NCBI RefSeq assembly: GCF_037893015.1
Contig: NC_133662.1
Coordinates: 207,029,778 to 207,093,777 of the forward strand
Source of the DNA: Macrotis lagotis
Taxonomy: Eukaryota > Chordata > Mammalia > Peramelemorphia > Peramelidae
Reading direction: 5' to 3'
Length of the DNA stretch: 64,000 nt
Part shown: one piece after another, positions 51,385 through 63,045 of the stretch
Position numbering within the stretch: position 1 is the first letter of the stretch
Layout: each line of letters opens with the position of its first letter
Program-made: the position numbers and the translations under genes
Notes under the pieces: generated by a model
Seen by the model: the letters and a program-made list of their open reading frames with translations, nothing else
The model's database searches: none
What the model was told of the DNA's origin: nothing

Positions 51385-53165
51385 AGTTCCTGATGAATTT
51401 TAATCTATCTTCCCTATTTTTGAATGTAAATTTTATGATATTATATGAAAACAATACATTTAAAATTCCTACCTTTTTACATTTATTTTGAGATTTTTTT
51501 TGTCCTTATGATTGTGAAAGTACTATGTGTTGTTAAGGACAAATGTCTTTGTGTTCTTATTAAATGCAAATTGAGTTTTCTGAAAAGGTTTATTATATAT
51601 CTAACTTTTTAAATATTTTTCATTAAATTTTCCATATTCTGAGAGGAGACATATTATACCAATTGCATATATGTTAAATTTCATATTGCCATATTTCCCC
51701 ATGTATAAGCCACACTGTAATTTTGAGGCCCAAAATTTGGAAAAAGGGTATTACATAAAGTTATTGAACTCAAATATTTTTGTTCATGAAATTCAAGGAC
51801 CTTCTGCTCATACCTTTCAGGCCTCTTTTAGGCAAGTCTGGTGAACAATTTCCATTCACTTTTGCAAACTTCATGGATCACTTTTAACTTGAATTCAATA
51901 TTGTATGAAAATTTTTGCTGAACTGATTCTGGGCAGAACGTGACAAAACATAACCTAATATACTGCTAACAAATAGAAAACAATGAGTACAAAGACAACA
52001 AACCTGAAAAAGCAGGAAATGAAAGTGAAAAAAAAATCTACAAACATTATATATAGACCACAATTTTTTTTTGAAAAAGAATGCATCTTATACAGATATA
52101 CATGGGAGATATGGGACTTCATTATCTATGGTATCTGTTAGCAAAATTCAATTTCTTTCCTTAACATTTATAATTAAGGCAATTTTCCCTTTAACTTTGT
52201 CTGATAAGAGGATTACTAGCCCTTACTTTCTTTTTCACTTCAACTCAAGTATAACTGATTCTATTCCAGTCCCTTACCTTTACTCTGTGTTTGTCTCTCA
52301 GTTTCAATTATGTTTTTTGTAAACAATAGATTGACAGATTCTGATTTTTTATGCACTTTGCTATCTGCTTCCATTTTATGGAAGCAGATTTTTTTTTATT
52401 CTCCTTTTTCCCTTCATATCTATGAAAATGTTTTACTCCAGATTCCCTGATCTGCCCTACAATTGACTTTCACTCCCACCCTCACCTATTACTTAATTTC
52501 CACTCAAACCCTCCTTGTGACTAAAATAGATTTTTACATTAAAGTGAATGTATATATTATTCCTCTGTGAACCAATATTAATGAGAATAATATTCAAGTG
52601 ATGTCCCTTACTTATTCTCCCATCTTCCCCTCCATTGTAATAGGTCTTTTGTGTCTCTTCATGTGAAATAATTTACCCCATTCTACCTCTCCCTTCTTAC
52701 TGAAAACCAGTGTAATCCTTTCTCATTATTTAATAATTTTTGTCACTCCCCCAAATTCACTTTTTAACCTGTACCTTCTGAGGATATGTATGTATGTATG
52801 TTTGTGTGTATGTATGTATATATATATATATGTTCTTTTTAGCAGTAATCATAGCAATATAATTTTTAATGATTACAAGTGTCAATTTATTTGCACTCTG
52901 CCTGTTTACACTTCTCTCTGCTTTGTTTTGTTTTTTTTGTTTAGTTTAATTTAATTTTTTTTGTTTAATTCCTATTAAAATCCTATTTTATTGAATGATC
53001 ATTTTTCCCCCCATTGGTGATGCTTAATTTGGCTGGATAAATGATTTTTAGTTGTAACCTTAGCTCCTTTGCCTTCCAGATTTTCATTTTTTATGAACTT
53101 TGATCATTTAATGTTGTATGCCAGCTTAATCATTATTGTGGCTTCTCAGTATTGGAATTATTTCT
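51385..53165 (-). mobile_element. L1 LINE, endonuclease region and spacer (continuation)
   Basis: Resumes the ORF2 sequence cut at 48865: TTTTGAATGTAAATTTTATG, TTATTTTGAGATTTTTTTTG, TATATCTAACTTTTTAAATA, then after a DNA-transposon insert ATTATCTATGGTATCTGTTA, AACTTTGTCTGATAAGAGGA and ATGTTTTTTGTAAACAATAG (start of endonuclease). Spacer and the first part of ORF1 follow to about 53165. A (TATG)n/(TA)n microsatellite is at about 52786-52832. Confidence 0.75.
51689..52117. mobile_element. Non-autonomous DNA transposon with terminal inverted repeats
   Basis: Left end CCATATTTCCCCATGTATAAG and right end CTTATACAGATATACATGGGAGATATGGG form imperfect terminal inverted repeats about 430 bases apart. 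The interior is AT-rich with no reading frame. It interrupts L1 sequence that is continuous on both sides. I recognise the GTATAAG-type end from cut-and-paste elements of vertebrates but cannot assign the superfamily, and the target duplication is unclear. Confidence 0.65.
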
Positions 53166-53169
53166 TTTG

Positions 53170-53880
53170 TCAACTTGTATTGCTGAGAAGAGTTGTGTCA
53201 TTCACAGATGATCATCTTAAAATATTGCTGTTATTTTGTACACACTGGATTTCAGTTTGTATCTCCTCATGTAATGCATTCCAAGTTTTTCTGAGAGCCT
53301 CATACTCATCATTTCATATAGCAGAATAATATCCCATCATAATCACATACCATAATTTTTTCTACCATTCCTCAACTGATGGGCAACCCCTCAATTTCCA
53401 ATTTGTTGCCACCATAAAAAAACAGCTATAAATATTTTTGTATATATAGGTCTTATTTTTTTGAGTTTGTAACCTTTTGGGGGAGATACAGAGCTTATTG
53501 TGATGTTGCTAGACAAAAGGGTATGCATGGTTTTATAACTCTTAGGGCAAAGGTCCAAATTGCGATATAAAATGACTGGATCAGTTCAACTCTACCAACA
53601 GAATAACAATCTCAGTTTTCCCACATCTCCTCCAACATTTGTCATTTTAGTTTTCTAAACTGTTATCCAATATAATTTTTATGAATTTGTGCATCAGAAT
53701 TGTTTTAATTTGCATTTCTCCAGTCAATTCTGAATTAAAGCCATTTTCATTTGAATATGATTACTTCATCTAAAAACTTCCTATATGTTTGTTTGCTTAT
53801 CGATAGGGAAATGGCTCTTATTTTTTATAAATTTGTCTCATTCTCTATATAGCTAAGATACAAGGCTTTAAATTATAAGA
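53170..53880 (-). mobile_element. L1 3' fragment (3' UTR edge and ORF2 C-terminus)
   Basis: Antisense ORF2 tail: CTCAACTGATGGGCAACCCC, AATTTGTTGCCACCATAAAA, CATCTCCTCCAACATTTGTC, TAATTTGCATTTCTCCAGTC. It lies between ORF1 and spacer parts of the larger L1, so it is a nested 5'-truncated insertion. Confidence 0.7.
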
Positions 53881-55030
53881 AACTTGCTGCAATTCTTTTC
53901 CACAATTACTATTTCTACCTATTTCTCTATATGCTATATCCCACTGTTTAGTTTATTTTTTTCGGTCTTAACTCTGTCCCTCCTCAGAACTGTTTTGTTT
54001 CTTATTAACTCCATCTCCAGTCTCCCTCCATTTAATCTTCCCATCTTTTATTTTCCTTTTTTCTTTAGGTTTTGCCCTTGTTATTCTGAGACTGTTGTTC
54101 TTTTTCTGAGTCTGTGTCTTGGTAATCTTTCCAATAACTTCCTAAACCAACAACTTCTTTTTGTGTTGTTGTTGGCTCATCCTTTTTGACCTCTCCCCCA
54201 CCACTTTTCCTTTAAATTTTGTTCTTTTTTCCCCTGGGTAAAGGAGGCAATGTTTCAGGCTTCTTGTGTCAAGGGATAGAGATCCCACCTGTTTAACTGG
54301 TGCTGCACTGATGTTGCCCTGAGCTACACAAGGGACATATCTCTGGTGCTGTGCTGAGGGTGTTATGTGGGATGTGGTGGTACTACTAGAGATCATAAAA
54401 TTCTTGCAGATTATTTGGTGTGAAACTGAGATCTAAGTGCTTGTGTCTAATATATGCTAAGGCTGGTGGTATGTTTCTGCATTTCCCTGGGTATACATAT
54501 GGTAGTGGTGGTGGCCCAGAGAGGGCAGATACTTGATTCCTTAGGCACTGATAGGGTTGAAGTCTACCTGTTTGCCTGAGGCTACACTGAAGCACATGGA
54601 GGTCTGGCCACTGGAGGCTGCCTATTTGTACACAGGGTTACACTGAAGTACATTTGGCTCTCAGAGATGGAGTCTCCCTATTCTCCTGGCTATGCTACGT
54701 CATATCTTGGTCCTGGTGGTGACATTTTCCTTCTCCACCTCCCTGGGATTAAAGATTTGCCATTGGTTTCCCATGACTAAACTTCCCAAGGACTCTTTGT
54801 CATAGTTTTTGTCTTATAATGTGCTTTCCTTTTACTTAAATGAGACAGACTTTTCTTGATAATCATTTGCTAGTTCTGCTGTTCCAAGATTTGTATTGGG
54901 GTCTTATATCATATTTGTTTGGAGATGAATGTGGGAGAGATAAGGTGATTTCCTGTATACTCTGCCTTCTTAGAACACAGAACTCTCAATGCTGTTTAAT
55001 TAATATTAACTATTATTCTCAATAAGGAGT
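53881..55030 (-). mobile_element. L1 5' UTR and ORF1 remnant (continuation)
   Basis: A C/T-rich stretch, then a GC-richer region at about 54230-54780 with repeated TACACTGAAG(C/T)ACAT-type blocks, resembling an L1 5' UTR built from diverged units. Read on the minus strand this would be the 5' end of the long L1 that ends at 45961. Assignment is by position and composition; motif support is weak. Confidence 0.5.
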
Positions 55031-55394
55031 ACACACCAGTGAGGGACTCATTAGCAGTCTCCTAGAAAATCACTTCTTCCACCTAAAGACTTTAGGGTCC
55101 CTGAGAATATTAAGAGCTAAAAAGTCAGACTAGGCTTTGGGGGCCAATTTTTCTGGTGCTTGGGAGTTTGAATTTCAGACCATGCTCAGTACCTGAGAAC
55201 AAAGTTATTTGATTCTTTATTACTTTCTCTCATGTTTATTATCTCTGAATTGTGAAACAAAACATAAGTTTTATTCTTTTTTGACATGCTAATTCTTCAA
55301 GTACTTAACAAAATTCTCATGTCTTCCATGAGCTTTCTCTTCTCCACATTACTGATTCCCAATGCTTCGACTTATTCTTATGTGGCTTTAGATA
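55031..55394. other. Interval without recognised features
   Basis: No gene or nameable repeat. Confidence 0.5.
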
Positions 55395-55640
55395 ATGGTA
55401 AGGGAAAAAAGATAATTAAGTACCTACTATATGGGTACTGCACTAGATGTTTTCAGAATATTTTATCAATTTTTCTTCACCACAACCCAGGGAATTTGGT
55501 GGCATTTTTCAACTCATTTTACATTAAGGAAATAGAAGTAGAAAGAAGTAAAGTAACTGGTCTATGTCGCACAAACAGCATATAAAGCCAGATTTGAACT
55601 GACTACAGTCTTGGTGCTTAAAATCACTGAGCCTTCTTGA
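55395..55640 (-). mobile_element. MIR SINE
   Basis: The plus strand reads the antisense MIR layout: TACTGCACTAGATGTTTTCAG, CAACTCATTTTACATTAAGGAAATAGAAG, AAGTAACTGGTCTATGTCGC, GCCAGATTTGAACTGAC. Confidence 0.75.
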
Positions 55641-57274
55641 TAAAAGCACTTTTATCAAAGTCCTTTGCCATACTATTTGTCCTCCTCTAGACATAATTTA
55701 ATTTAGCCATGACCCTCATAATGTAACCTGAAGAACTGAACACAATTGCTTGATCATAGCAACAGCATTAATACAATCAATACTACTTTATTCTTTAAAT
55801 TATTACTTTCTTAATGGAATTGTTATATTAGTCTTCTTAGATGCCATATTCATTTATCAAAAATTTATTAGTCACCTCTGTTTATAACACTAGAGATGCA
55901 AAAGCAAAATGAAAAAACCTTTTCTTCAAAATGTTTAATACCTGGTAACTTTGACTCAATGATGTTTTTACACCCCTAGATCTTTTAAAATGGTACTATC
56001 TAATTACAATATTCATATCTTGAACTTGTAAAGCTAAAATTTTGAATTGGTGTAAAACTTTAAAGTTATCTTTTCTTAATCCACCTTATAAAACAAAAAG
56101 TTAATTTATACAAGTATATACAAGGATATATAAGAATAAGTAGCATGTAAAAAGTTGGAAGCAAAATTGGAAAAGATGATCCAAAACAAAAAGAAAATGA
56201 TAATTGCTTTCTAGGAAGAAAAATCAAGCAGATAAGAAAGAACAAGGTGCAAAATTCAAAAGCCAAGAAAGCATTCTAATATCTATATTAAAAAGGTCAG
56301 AAAAGTCAAACTCTTTTGCTCTATCAGGAAAATTTCAAGGTCGTGTATATTATAACCACATTCTTACTTCTGTTTAAACATATTATACAAAAAGTGGAAA
56401 GAAATAACAGATTTTTACTAGGAAAATGACTGAAGGGTTTTGTTTTTTGTTTCATTGGTGAGTTTGTTTGGTTAACTTTGTTTTATTTGAAATTTTGTCT
56501 TTGATGTTCTAAATGTAGATATAGTGACTTGTCTTCCATGAACCAATTAGAGTGATTTTAGTAGGGAAGCATTTTATTATTATTGCTTCTCAGAAAGTTA
56601 TTATTTTATAATATAGTGCTAATTTTTCACTAACCAGAATTTTGTTCTAAATCCCACTGCCTGCACATTTCCTTATCAGGTCTCTTAAGATGTAAGTTCA
56701 TCATGTGATAGAGACTTAACTCTCTAGTTTACCAATTTAAAGCTATTTTATTTGATTACAAGTATATATATGATATTATGAAGTACAAAGTTATATTTTT
56801 GTAGGAAATTAGGTATTTACTTCAGTCAAAATTCCCATTAAGGTCTTCTTTTGTGATAATCTGTATGGGAAAATATGATCTTTAACTACAAAACTTAGGA
56901 AGATAATCATCATTCTATACTGTAACCCTTACAAACAGGAAGCAAAAGGTCAAATTTCTTTGAATAATTTTATTTCTTTATTATATCCTAAGAAATACTA
57001 CTTTTGCATTTCACAAGGGGGAAGATGAGTTAGAAAATTTGAATTAGAAGAACCTGGTCTCTGGTTCTTCTTCATTGATTACTAATGTCACATTTAATGC
57101 TCAAGATTATTATATTAATATTAGTAAGAAAATAAAAATATTTAAATAACTGCTCTACTTCACATGTTAAACTATTAAATTATCTTTTTATTTCAATTGT
57201 TTTATTATAAACTTTCTAGTCCTTTTTATCATATACAAAGCCAAAATATTAATGAAGGAACAAAGTGCAATTTC
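55641..57274. other. AT-rich interval without recognised genes
   Basis: About 55860-55930 resembles the start of the long old repeat seen at 17640. The rest shows nothing I can name. Confidence 0.45.
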
Positions 57275-57284
57275 AAGAAATTTT

Positions 57285-58481
57285 GTGGCTCGCTCTCACG
57301 GCCATTACCGTACATTGAGCTCCATAGAGACAACGCTGGGGCAAGCGAACGCCGGGGCAAGCGAAAGCCGGACCGGCACTGGGCTACTCTGTGCAGCGCT
57401 GAGGAAAAGTAATCCAAAATGGGCAAAGGTGATCCTAAGAAGCCGAGAGGGAAAATGTCTTCATATGCCTTTTTTGTACAAACCTGCTGAAAAGGAGCAC
57501 AAGAGGAAGCCCTTAGATGCTTCTGTGAACTTCTCAGCATTTTCTAAAAAATGCTCAGAAAGGTGGAAGACGATGTCTGCTAAAAAGAAATGAAAATTTG
57601 AGGACATGGAGAAAGCTGATAAGGTTTGTTATGAAAGAGAAATGAAAACCTACATACCACCTAAAGGAGAAACAAAAAAGAAGTTCAAGGATCCCAATGC
57701 ACCTAATAGGCCTCTTTCGGCATTTTTCTTATTCTGTTCTGAGTATCATCCAAAAATCAAATGGGAGCATCCTGGTCTTTCCATTGGAGATGCGGTGAAA
57801 AAACTGGAAGAAATGTGGAGTAATACTGCTGCAGATGACAAGCAACCTTATGAAAAGGAGGCAGTTAAGCTAAAGGAAAAATATGAAAAGGATATTGCTG
57901 CATACCGAGCTAAAGGAAAACCTGATGTGGGTAAAAAGGGAGGAGCTGTCAAGGCTGAGAAGAGCAATAAAAAAGAAGGAAGAGGAGGAAGATGAAAAAG
58001 ATGAGGAGGAAGAGGAAGAAGATGATGATGATAAGTTGGTTCTAGAGCAGTTTTTTCCTTGTCTATAAAGCATTTAACCACCCCCCCCTACACAACTCAT
58101 TTTAAAGAGAAAAAAATGAAATGTAAGGCTATGTAAGATTTATTTTTAAACTGTACAGTGTCTTTTTTGTATAGTTAACACACTACCGAATGTGTCTTTA
58201 GATAGTCCTGTCCTTTAGTGGTATTTTCAATAGCCACTAACCTTGCCTGGTACAGTATGGGGGTTGTAAATTTAATGGAAATTTAAAGCAAGTTCTTGTT
58301 GAAATTAGTTATATATGGGGATGTAGTTCATTTTCATCCTCAGTTGTCTTTGATGCAGCATATGAAATAATTGTTGTTCTGTTAACTGAATACCACTCTG
58401 TAATTGCAAAAACAAAAAAAAATTGCAGCTGTTTTGTTGACATTCTGAATGCTTCTAAGTAAATACTTTTTTTATTAAAAA
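57285..58481 (+). pseudogene. HMGB1: HMGB1 processed pseudogene
   Basis: HMGB1 is a chromatin protein with two HMG boxes and an acidic tail. This copy has a 5' UTR from 57285, ATG at 57419 ([20 protein letters not shown]), box A ([14 protein letters not shown]), box B ([40 protein letters not shown]), the AKGKPD linker and an acidic tail coded at about 57985-58034, then a recognisable HMGB1 3' UTR ending at AAATAC, T-run, ATTAAAAAA. No introns, whereas the parent gene has several. TGA stops interrupt box A after QTC and after SAKKK. A frameshift near 57968 puts the acidic tail in another frame, and the normal stop is lost. A perfect 10-bp duplication AAGAAATTTT at 57275-57284 and 58482-58491 proves L1-type insertion. 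Confidence 0.97.
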
Positions 58482-58491
58482 AAGAAATTTT

Positions 58492-58789
58492 CCCTCAAAA
58501 ATAAAATTAAAGAAACCTCTTAACAGAAATTCAATAAAATAAACAGAAAATGAAGTTAGGAGAGCACCTACCAACAAGGACTGTCTCAGGGACCATGGGT
58601 GAATCAGAAAAATAGACCAAAGAGCCAGCACAGGGACAGCAGCTGGGGGAAGCCAGAGGGCCAATGTAAGCCACAGAGGCTTTTGGTGTGTGGTGGTTGC
58701 AAAAGCTACCTTTACCCCAAGAATCTTTAGCTAGGGGAGAGGAGGGACAGGAGGGTCAGTTCAGATTTATGTACAATCAATATTTTTCC
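58492..58789. other. Gap between two retrocopies
   Basis: Unassigned, moderately GC-rich at 58560-58760. It could be the WDR12 3' UTR (on the minus strand) or unrelated DNA. A poly-A signal cannot be placed with confidence. Confidence 0.4.
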
Positions 58790-60230
58790 ATATATTTTAT
58801 GTGTTGATAGAAAAATCTTAAGATGTTGAATCACCATCTATTTTCATGCATCTGAAGCAGTCACTGAAAAATGTAAGATAGCAAATTATTGTCAGCTCTT
58901 CCATTTAACAATAGGCCTGCCTTCATCCAATCTGTGCATATAACTTTATCTTCTTGAGCTACCAAATCATAGAAGGGGATCTTCCAACTCCTTATATGTC
59001 AGAACTTGATCATGTTAGCCAGGGAACCTAAAATTAGCTGCTGTTCATGTGTGGGAGACCATTTCACTCATACCACCCAATTAATATGGAAGATTATGGA
59101 TAATAATACCAAGGAGCCATCATTATTTCCGGGATCCCACAGCTTGATATGTCTATCGGATATCCCAGATGTTACAAAGTGAGGAATAGGAATGACAGTT
59201 ATGTTTTATTTCCAGTCAAAGTGGTCAAGATCAGCAGTTTCAGTAGCCCATGCTCTATTCAAGTGACCCTATGATGCAAATCAAAAAACACATCATGATG
59301 GTCAGACAAAGTCATTGTTGCAGTCTTTGTTAATTCCAGTTGCTTTCTACTGTTTTTTTCTTTGCTTATTTGTATGATTTTGTATTTCATCTGCTTCTAG
59401 ATCTTTAGTGTCTTATACCAAGATTGCCTGTAAAATTTAGTCCATGAACAATTAACAGCTACTAATTCCACATACTCAACATGGCCTAAACAGCAAAGGA
59501 GAGTTTTTACTTCCTTCCTCTTCATGTTCCACACCTACAAAGTAACAGTTGGTCCATACAGACAATGAGGAGCAGACAGGACAAACTGTCTTTCTTCATC
59601 CAGGCAACATTTTCATGACTTCACTATGTCCAACAATTGTTATGAGAGACTTTCCTTCTGTAGTCCATATTTTAGATATTTTTTCAGAAGAGTCAATCAA
59701 TTACCATTCCACTATTGCTTCATTTGAACTGATTCAGTCACCATGGATTACCCATTTTTCAAGCTATGGTACTATATATTTCTTCACATTCTCAATTTCC
59801 ACTACTTCTTCTCTTAAGATGTTCTCTAGATCCATATGGTTAATCAAGGGTAATTCATAGGAATTCACACAAAATAAGGAAATCAACTCCACATATCCAG
59901 GAATTCATTTTTAGCTTCCATTACTTTATTGATAGTATCACTAAGATCAGTGAATTCAGAACTCTAAGGAATTGAGAGGGGCATATTGTCTCGGATATTT
60001 TTTTTTGTTTTTGAAGAAGAAACCTGTCTGGAGCTGAACCATGGTGGGAATGGTTGGGGTGTGGGGGAGACCTGACCCTCTAAACTGAACAAGGAGGAGC
60101 AGACACTGTTGTGGTAGGGGAAGGAAAGTTGGGTTTGTGCTGGGTCAATCTGAACGCACTCAACTCTTCTAGGCTGGTGAAAAGAAAGACCAGAGGAAAG
60201 AGGTACTACTTGCCACCTATGACCACAGCA
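58790..60230 (-). pseudogene. WDR12: WDR12 processed pseudogene
   Basis: WDR12 is a WD-repeat subunit of the PeBoW complex (with PES1 and BOP1) in nucleolar 60S ribosome maturation. The minus strand carries a 5' UTR (about 60043-60230), start ATG at 60042 (MVQLQTGFF), the ubiquitin-like N-terminal part (SDTINKVMEAKNEF), then WD segments: ENILREEVVEIENVKKYIVP, KIWTTEGKSLITIVGHSEVM, SDRHIKLWDPGNNDGSLVLL, KWSPTHEQQLILGSLANMIK, and the last repeat [20 protein letters not shown]. No introns. The middle (linker around THR/KKQKTE) is mostly absent or unrecognisable, and numerous stops and frameshifts occur. The most decayed of the three retrocopies. The 3' limit is uncertain and no target duplication was identified. 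Confidence 0.93.
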
Positions 60231-61139
60231 GTAGCAATCTGATTATTTCAATCATAGACAGTTTCCTTATTAACAAATAACTTTGACATAAGGCAAGCCA
60301 TGGAATTTTAAAATCGATGAGACCCTCAATTTAAAATCTTGTCTTTTTCCTGTTATTTGGCACAAAACAAATGACTAAAGCTATAAGATCAGTAATATGT
60401 GGTTGAGAATTTTATTTTAAGTTTAGTGTTTGGACTCCCATAAAGTATTGCATTAACAACAATGCCAAATGTACTCTTTAAAACCCTTTGGCAGTCACTC
60501 TAAGTAATTTTTACATATACATAGAGACCTGAAAATTGCAGTGAAACTCAGACTATTTTTTCAAAAGAATTAAGTGAAGTAGTCAGAGGAACATAAGAAC
60601 TAGGACAATGGTATATATAGGTCACACTTATGTAATATCCATCTGCCTCCTATAAACACCAGGAAATGATGTGAAAGTGCGCAGTTATTATAGGAAAATG
60701 ATATAACAGAATAAAACCAACACAAATAACAGATTTAACAGGACACAAAGTCATGGGAACACTTTACAGAGAGAATAATTTTTAAGGGAAGTTAAGACTG
60801 AATTATATTTAGTAGAGGAATATAAAGCCCATACCTTTGGAAACTGATAAATACACTCAAGGAATAAATTTGTAGTAAAGGGCTTGTGCTCTGGGGAATG
60901 GTTAGTCATGAATTCAGTGAGTTAAAAAGGTAGGGTAAGTAGTCTGACTATGTCCAGGTTGTCTTGCCAGGTCTGGTTTTAAGCTGCCTTAACCACAGTC
61001 TTAGGACCACAGAACCATACCTGTGGACCATAAAGGCAGGTATAGTTTCATTTTTAACCTTTTATCCCTATCACCCACTATAGTACTTTCTACATTTTCT
61101 TATTTATATGCCTGTAGTTTCCATGAAAATGTTTATTGA
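60231..61139. other. AT-rich interval without recognised features
   Basis: No gene or nameable repeat. Confidence 0.5.
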
Positions 61140-61345
61140 ATTAAATTGAATTCATTCAAGTTATTCACTTTCACATGCAAGCATTTAACATCCATTTATA
61201 AGTTTATGACTTCCATATTTTTCTAACACCCTCATTTCCTTCCTCTTTCTCCATGGCAGCTAACAACCTGGTAAAAGTTGTATATATATACATATTCAAA
61301 TTAGTTTAACATTTCCATATTAGTTATCTTGTGAAAGATGAATTA
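61140..61345 (-). mobile_element. L1 3' UTR fragment
   Basis: Antisense 3' end layout: TTTCCTTCCTCTTTCTCCAT, then TTAGTTTAACATTTCCATATTAGTTATCTTGTGAAAGATGAATTAGAACTAA over 61300-61352. Short and old. Confidence 0.55.
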
Positions 61346-61382
61346 GAACTAAGGGGGGAAACTATTAGAAAAAAAGAAAAAG

Positions 61383-61518
61383 GGGTGGCTAGGTGGTGCA
61401 GTGCCTTGGAGTCAGGAGTATCTGAGTATCTGAGTTCAAATCTGACCTCAGATACTTAATTACCTAGCTGTGTGGTCTTGGGCAAGCCACTCAACCCCAT
61501 TGCCTTGCTGAAAAAAAA
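61383..61518 (+). mobile_element. tRNA-derived SINE with an internal loss
   Basis: GGGTGGCTAGGTGGTGCAGT head runs directly into CCTTGGAGTCAGGAGTATCT, so the GGATAAAGCACCGG part is missing. TATCTGAG is duplicated in tandem. The tail leads into the purine tract that follows. Confidence 0.9.
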
Positions 61519-61540
61519 GCAAAAACAAAAAGAAAGAAAA

Positions 61541-61601
<61 letters not shown>

Positions 61602-61673
61602 GGAAGGAAGGAAGGAAGGAAGGAAGGAAGGAAGGAAGGAAGGAAGGAAGGAAGGAAGGAAGGAAGAAAGAAA
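61519..61673. repeat. Compound purine microsatellite (AAAG)n(GA)n(GGAA)n
   Basis: About 150 bases of almost pure purine on the plus strand, grown from a SINE A-tail. Arg/Glu/Lys-rich and Ser/Leu/Phe-rich open frames on the two strands are artefacts of it. Confidence 0.97.
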
Positions 61674-62884
61674 AACATAAATTTTTAAAAAGTTATTATA
61701 GTGCGCTTTATTCTGCATTCAGCCTCTATAGTATTTTGATTTTGGGTTTTTTTGGACATGGAAGTCATTTTCCATAACATTTCTTATTACTTTTAAAATA
61801 ATTCTACTTTTAATGATAATTTGATGTCCAGTTATAACTCTCTTGCTTTAATGTCATTAAAAATTGCTTCTTCAACACATGTAAATCTATTTACTTCATA
61901 AGTCTCCACCTTCTCTTATTCTTTGCAGATAGACAGCCATAATACATTTGACTTGAAATAATATGTGTAATAAATATTTGCTTTATCAACAGTGAAGTCC
62001 TAAAGTTCTGTGAAACAAAATTGCTTATCCCACTCTTTTGAGGAGATGCCACAGAAATTTCAAGGGCTGTATCAGTAGAGTTCATTCTGTTCTAGGTCCT
62101 TTCAAGTAGAAAAGGTTTTGTGAGTGTTTCTGGTGAAAGATGTTCTATTAAAAAACAAATAAACAAGCCTAATGTCCCCTACTCTTTATAAGTTTTCTCC
62201 AGATGCTCTTATGTGTAGATGACATCATATTAATTATCTTGAGGTATAGAGAGAATGTTTTCAGTGAAATCTAGGGTATGTAAAAAGCAAAATGATTGTT
62301 ACATTAGTCCACTAATAAGTATATCTTAGACAAGTATTATAGATAGATAAATGAGCAGAGTCTCAGCCTGAATAAGAGGAAGATTTTGAACTGAATTGAA
62401 TTTGACAAATTACATATTATTTTCAATGATCCTAAGATGTCAACTCCCATAATGAACTTTTTTAAAAAAAATTGTTATTATTTCACAGAGCGTAAATGGT
62501 GTAGTCTAAAAGTTCAGAAAAATACAATGAATAGGTCCATGGTGGACATAAACAAACTGTAGTATGTCATCTTTGACAGGAATGAATTACATTATCAAAA
62601 CTAAATGTGATTGAAAAAGGAAGTGATCTACCCAAGTTGTGAGATAACAGTTGAACCATCTAAGCTTTAAAATGAAGACATTAATACAATATAATTTCTT
62701 TTGCATTTTATTACCTTCATACTTTAAGAGGATCCTTAATAGAAATAGTATGGTTATCCTTTCTGTGATACATATAGTCTAACTCCAGACCAACTTTTTC
62801 AATTCTCATACTTTCTTACCTCCATCTCAAATTCTTGACCTATTTCAATGTTTTTAAGCACTGGTGCTTACATGAGACCTTTGC
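61674..62884. other. AT-rich interval without recognised features
   Basis: No gene or nameable repeat. The minus-strand open frame at 61891-62085 has no recognisable domain. Confidence 0.5.
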
Positions 62885-63045
62885 TGACTGCCAAGTGCTA
62901 ATCAACACATTTTATTTGTATGTATTTTTAGTTATTTATCTAAGTTTCTTGAGAATATATATAAATATCATAAGTTATATTTCTTTGAATCTCTAACATC
63001 TGCATAGTAAATCTTCCTATAATGTAGTTGAAATTTAATAAATGG
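62885..63045 (+). mobile_element. Possible L2/CR1-type 3' end
   Basis: AAGTTTCTTGAGAATATATA ... TTGAATCTCTAACATCTGCATAGTA ... TTTAATAAATGGTCTCTGATGG follows the layout of an L2-type tail. Strongly diverged. Confidence 0.45.

Noticed and set aside
57606-57995. Open frame of 129 codons encoding HMG box B, as a possible functional small HMG protein
   Set aside because: It is a piece of an intronless HMGB1 copy with stops upstream, a shifted acidic tail and a target duplication. There is no evidence of its own promoter.
57848-58081. Ser/Pro-rich open frames antisense to the HMGB1 acidic tail
   Set aside because: Produced by the GAA/GAT-rich acidic-tail coding sequence read on the other strand.
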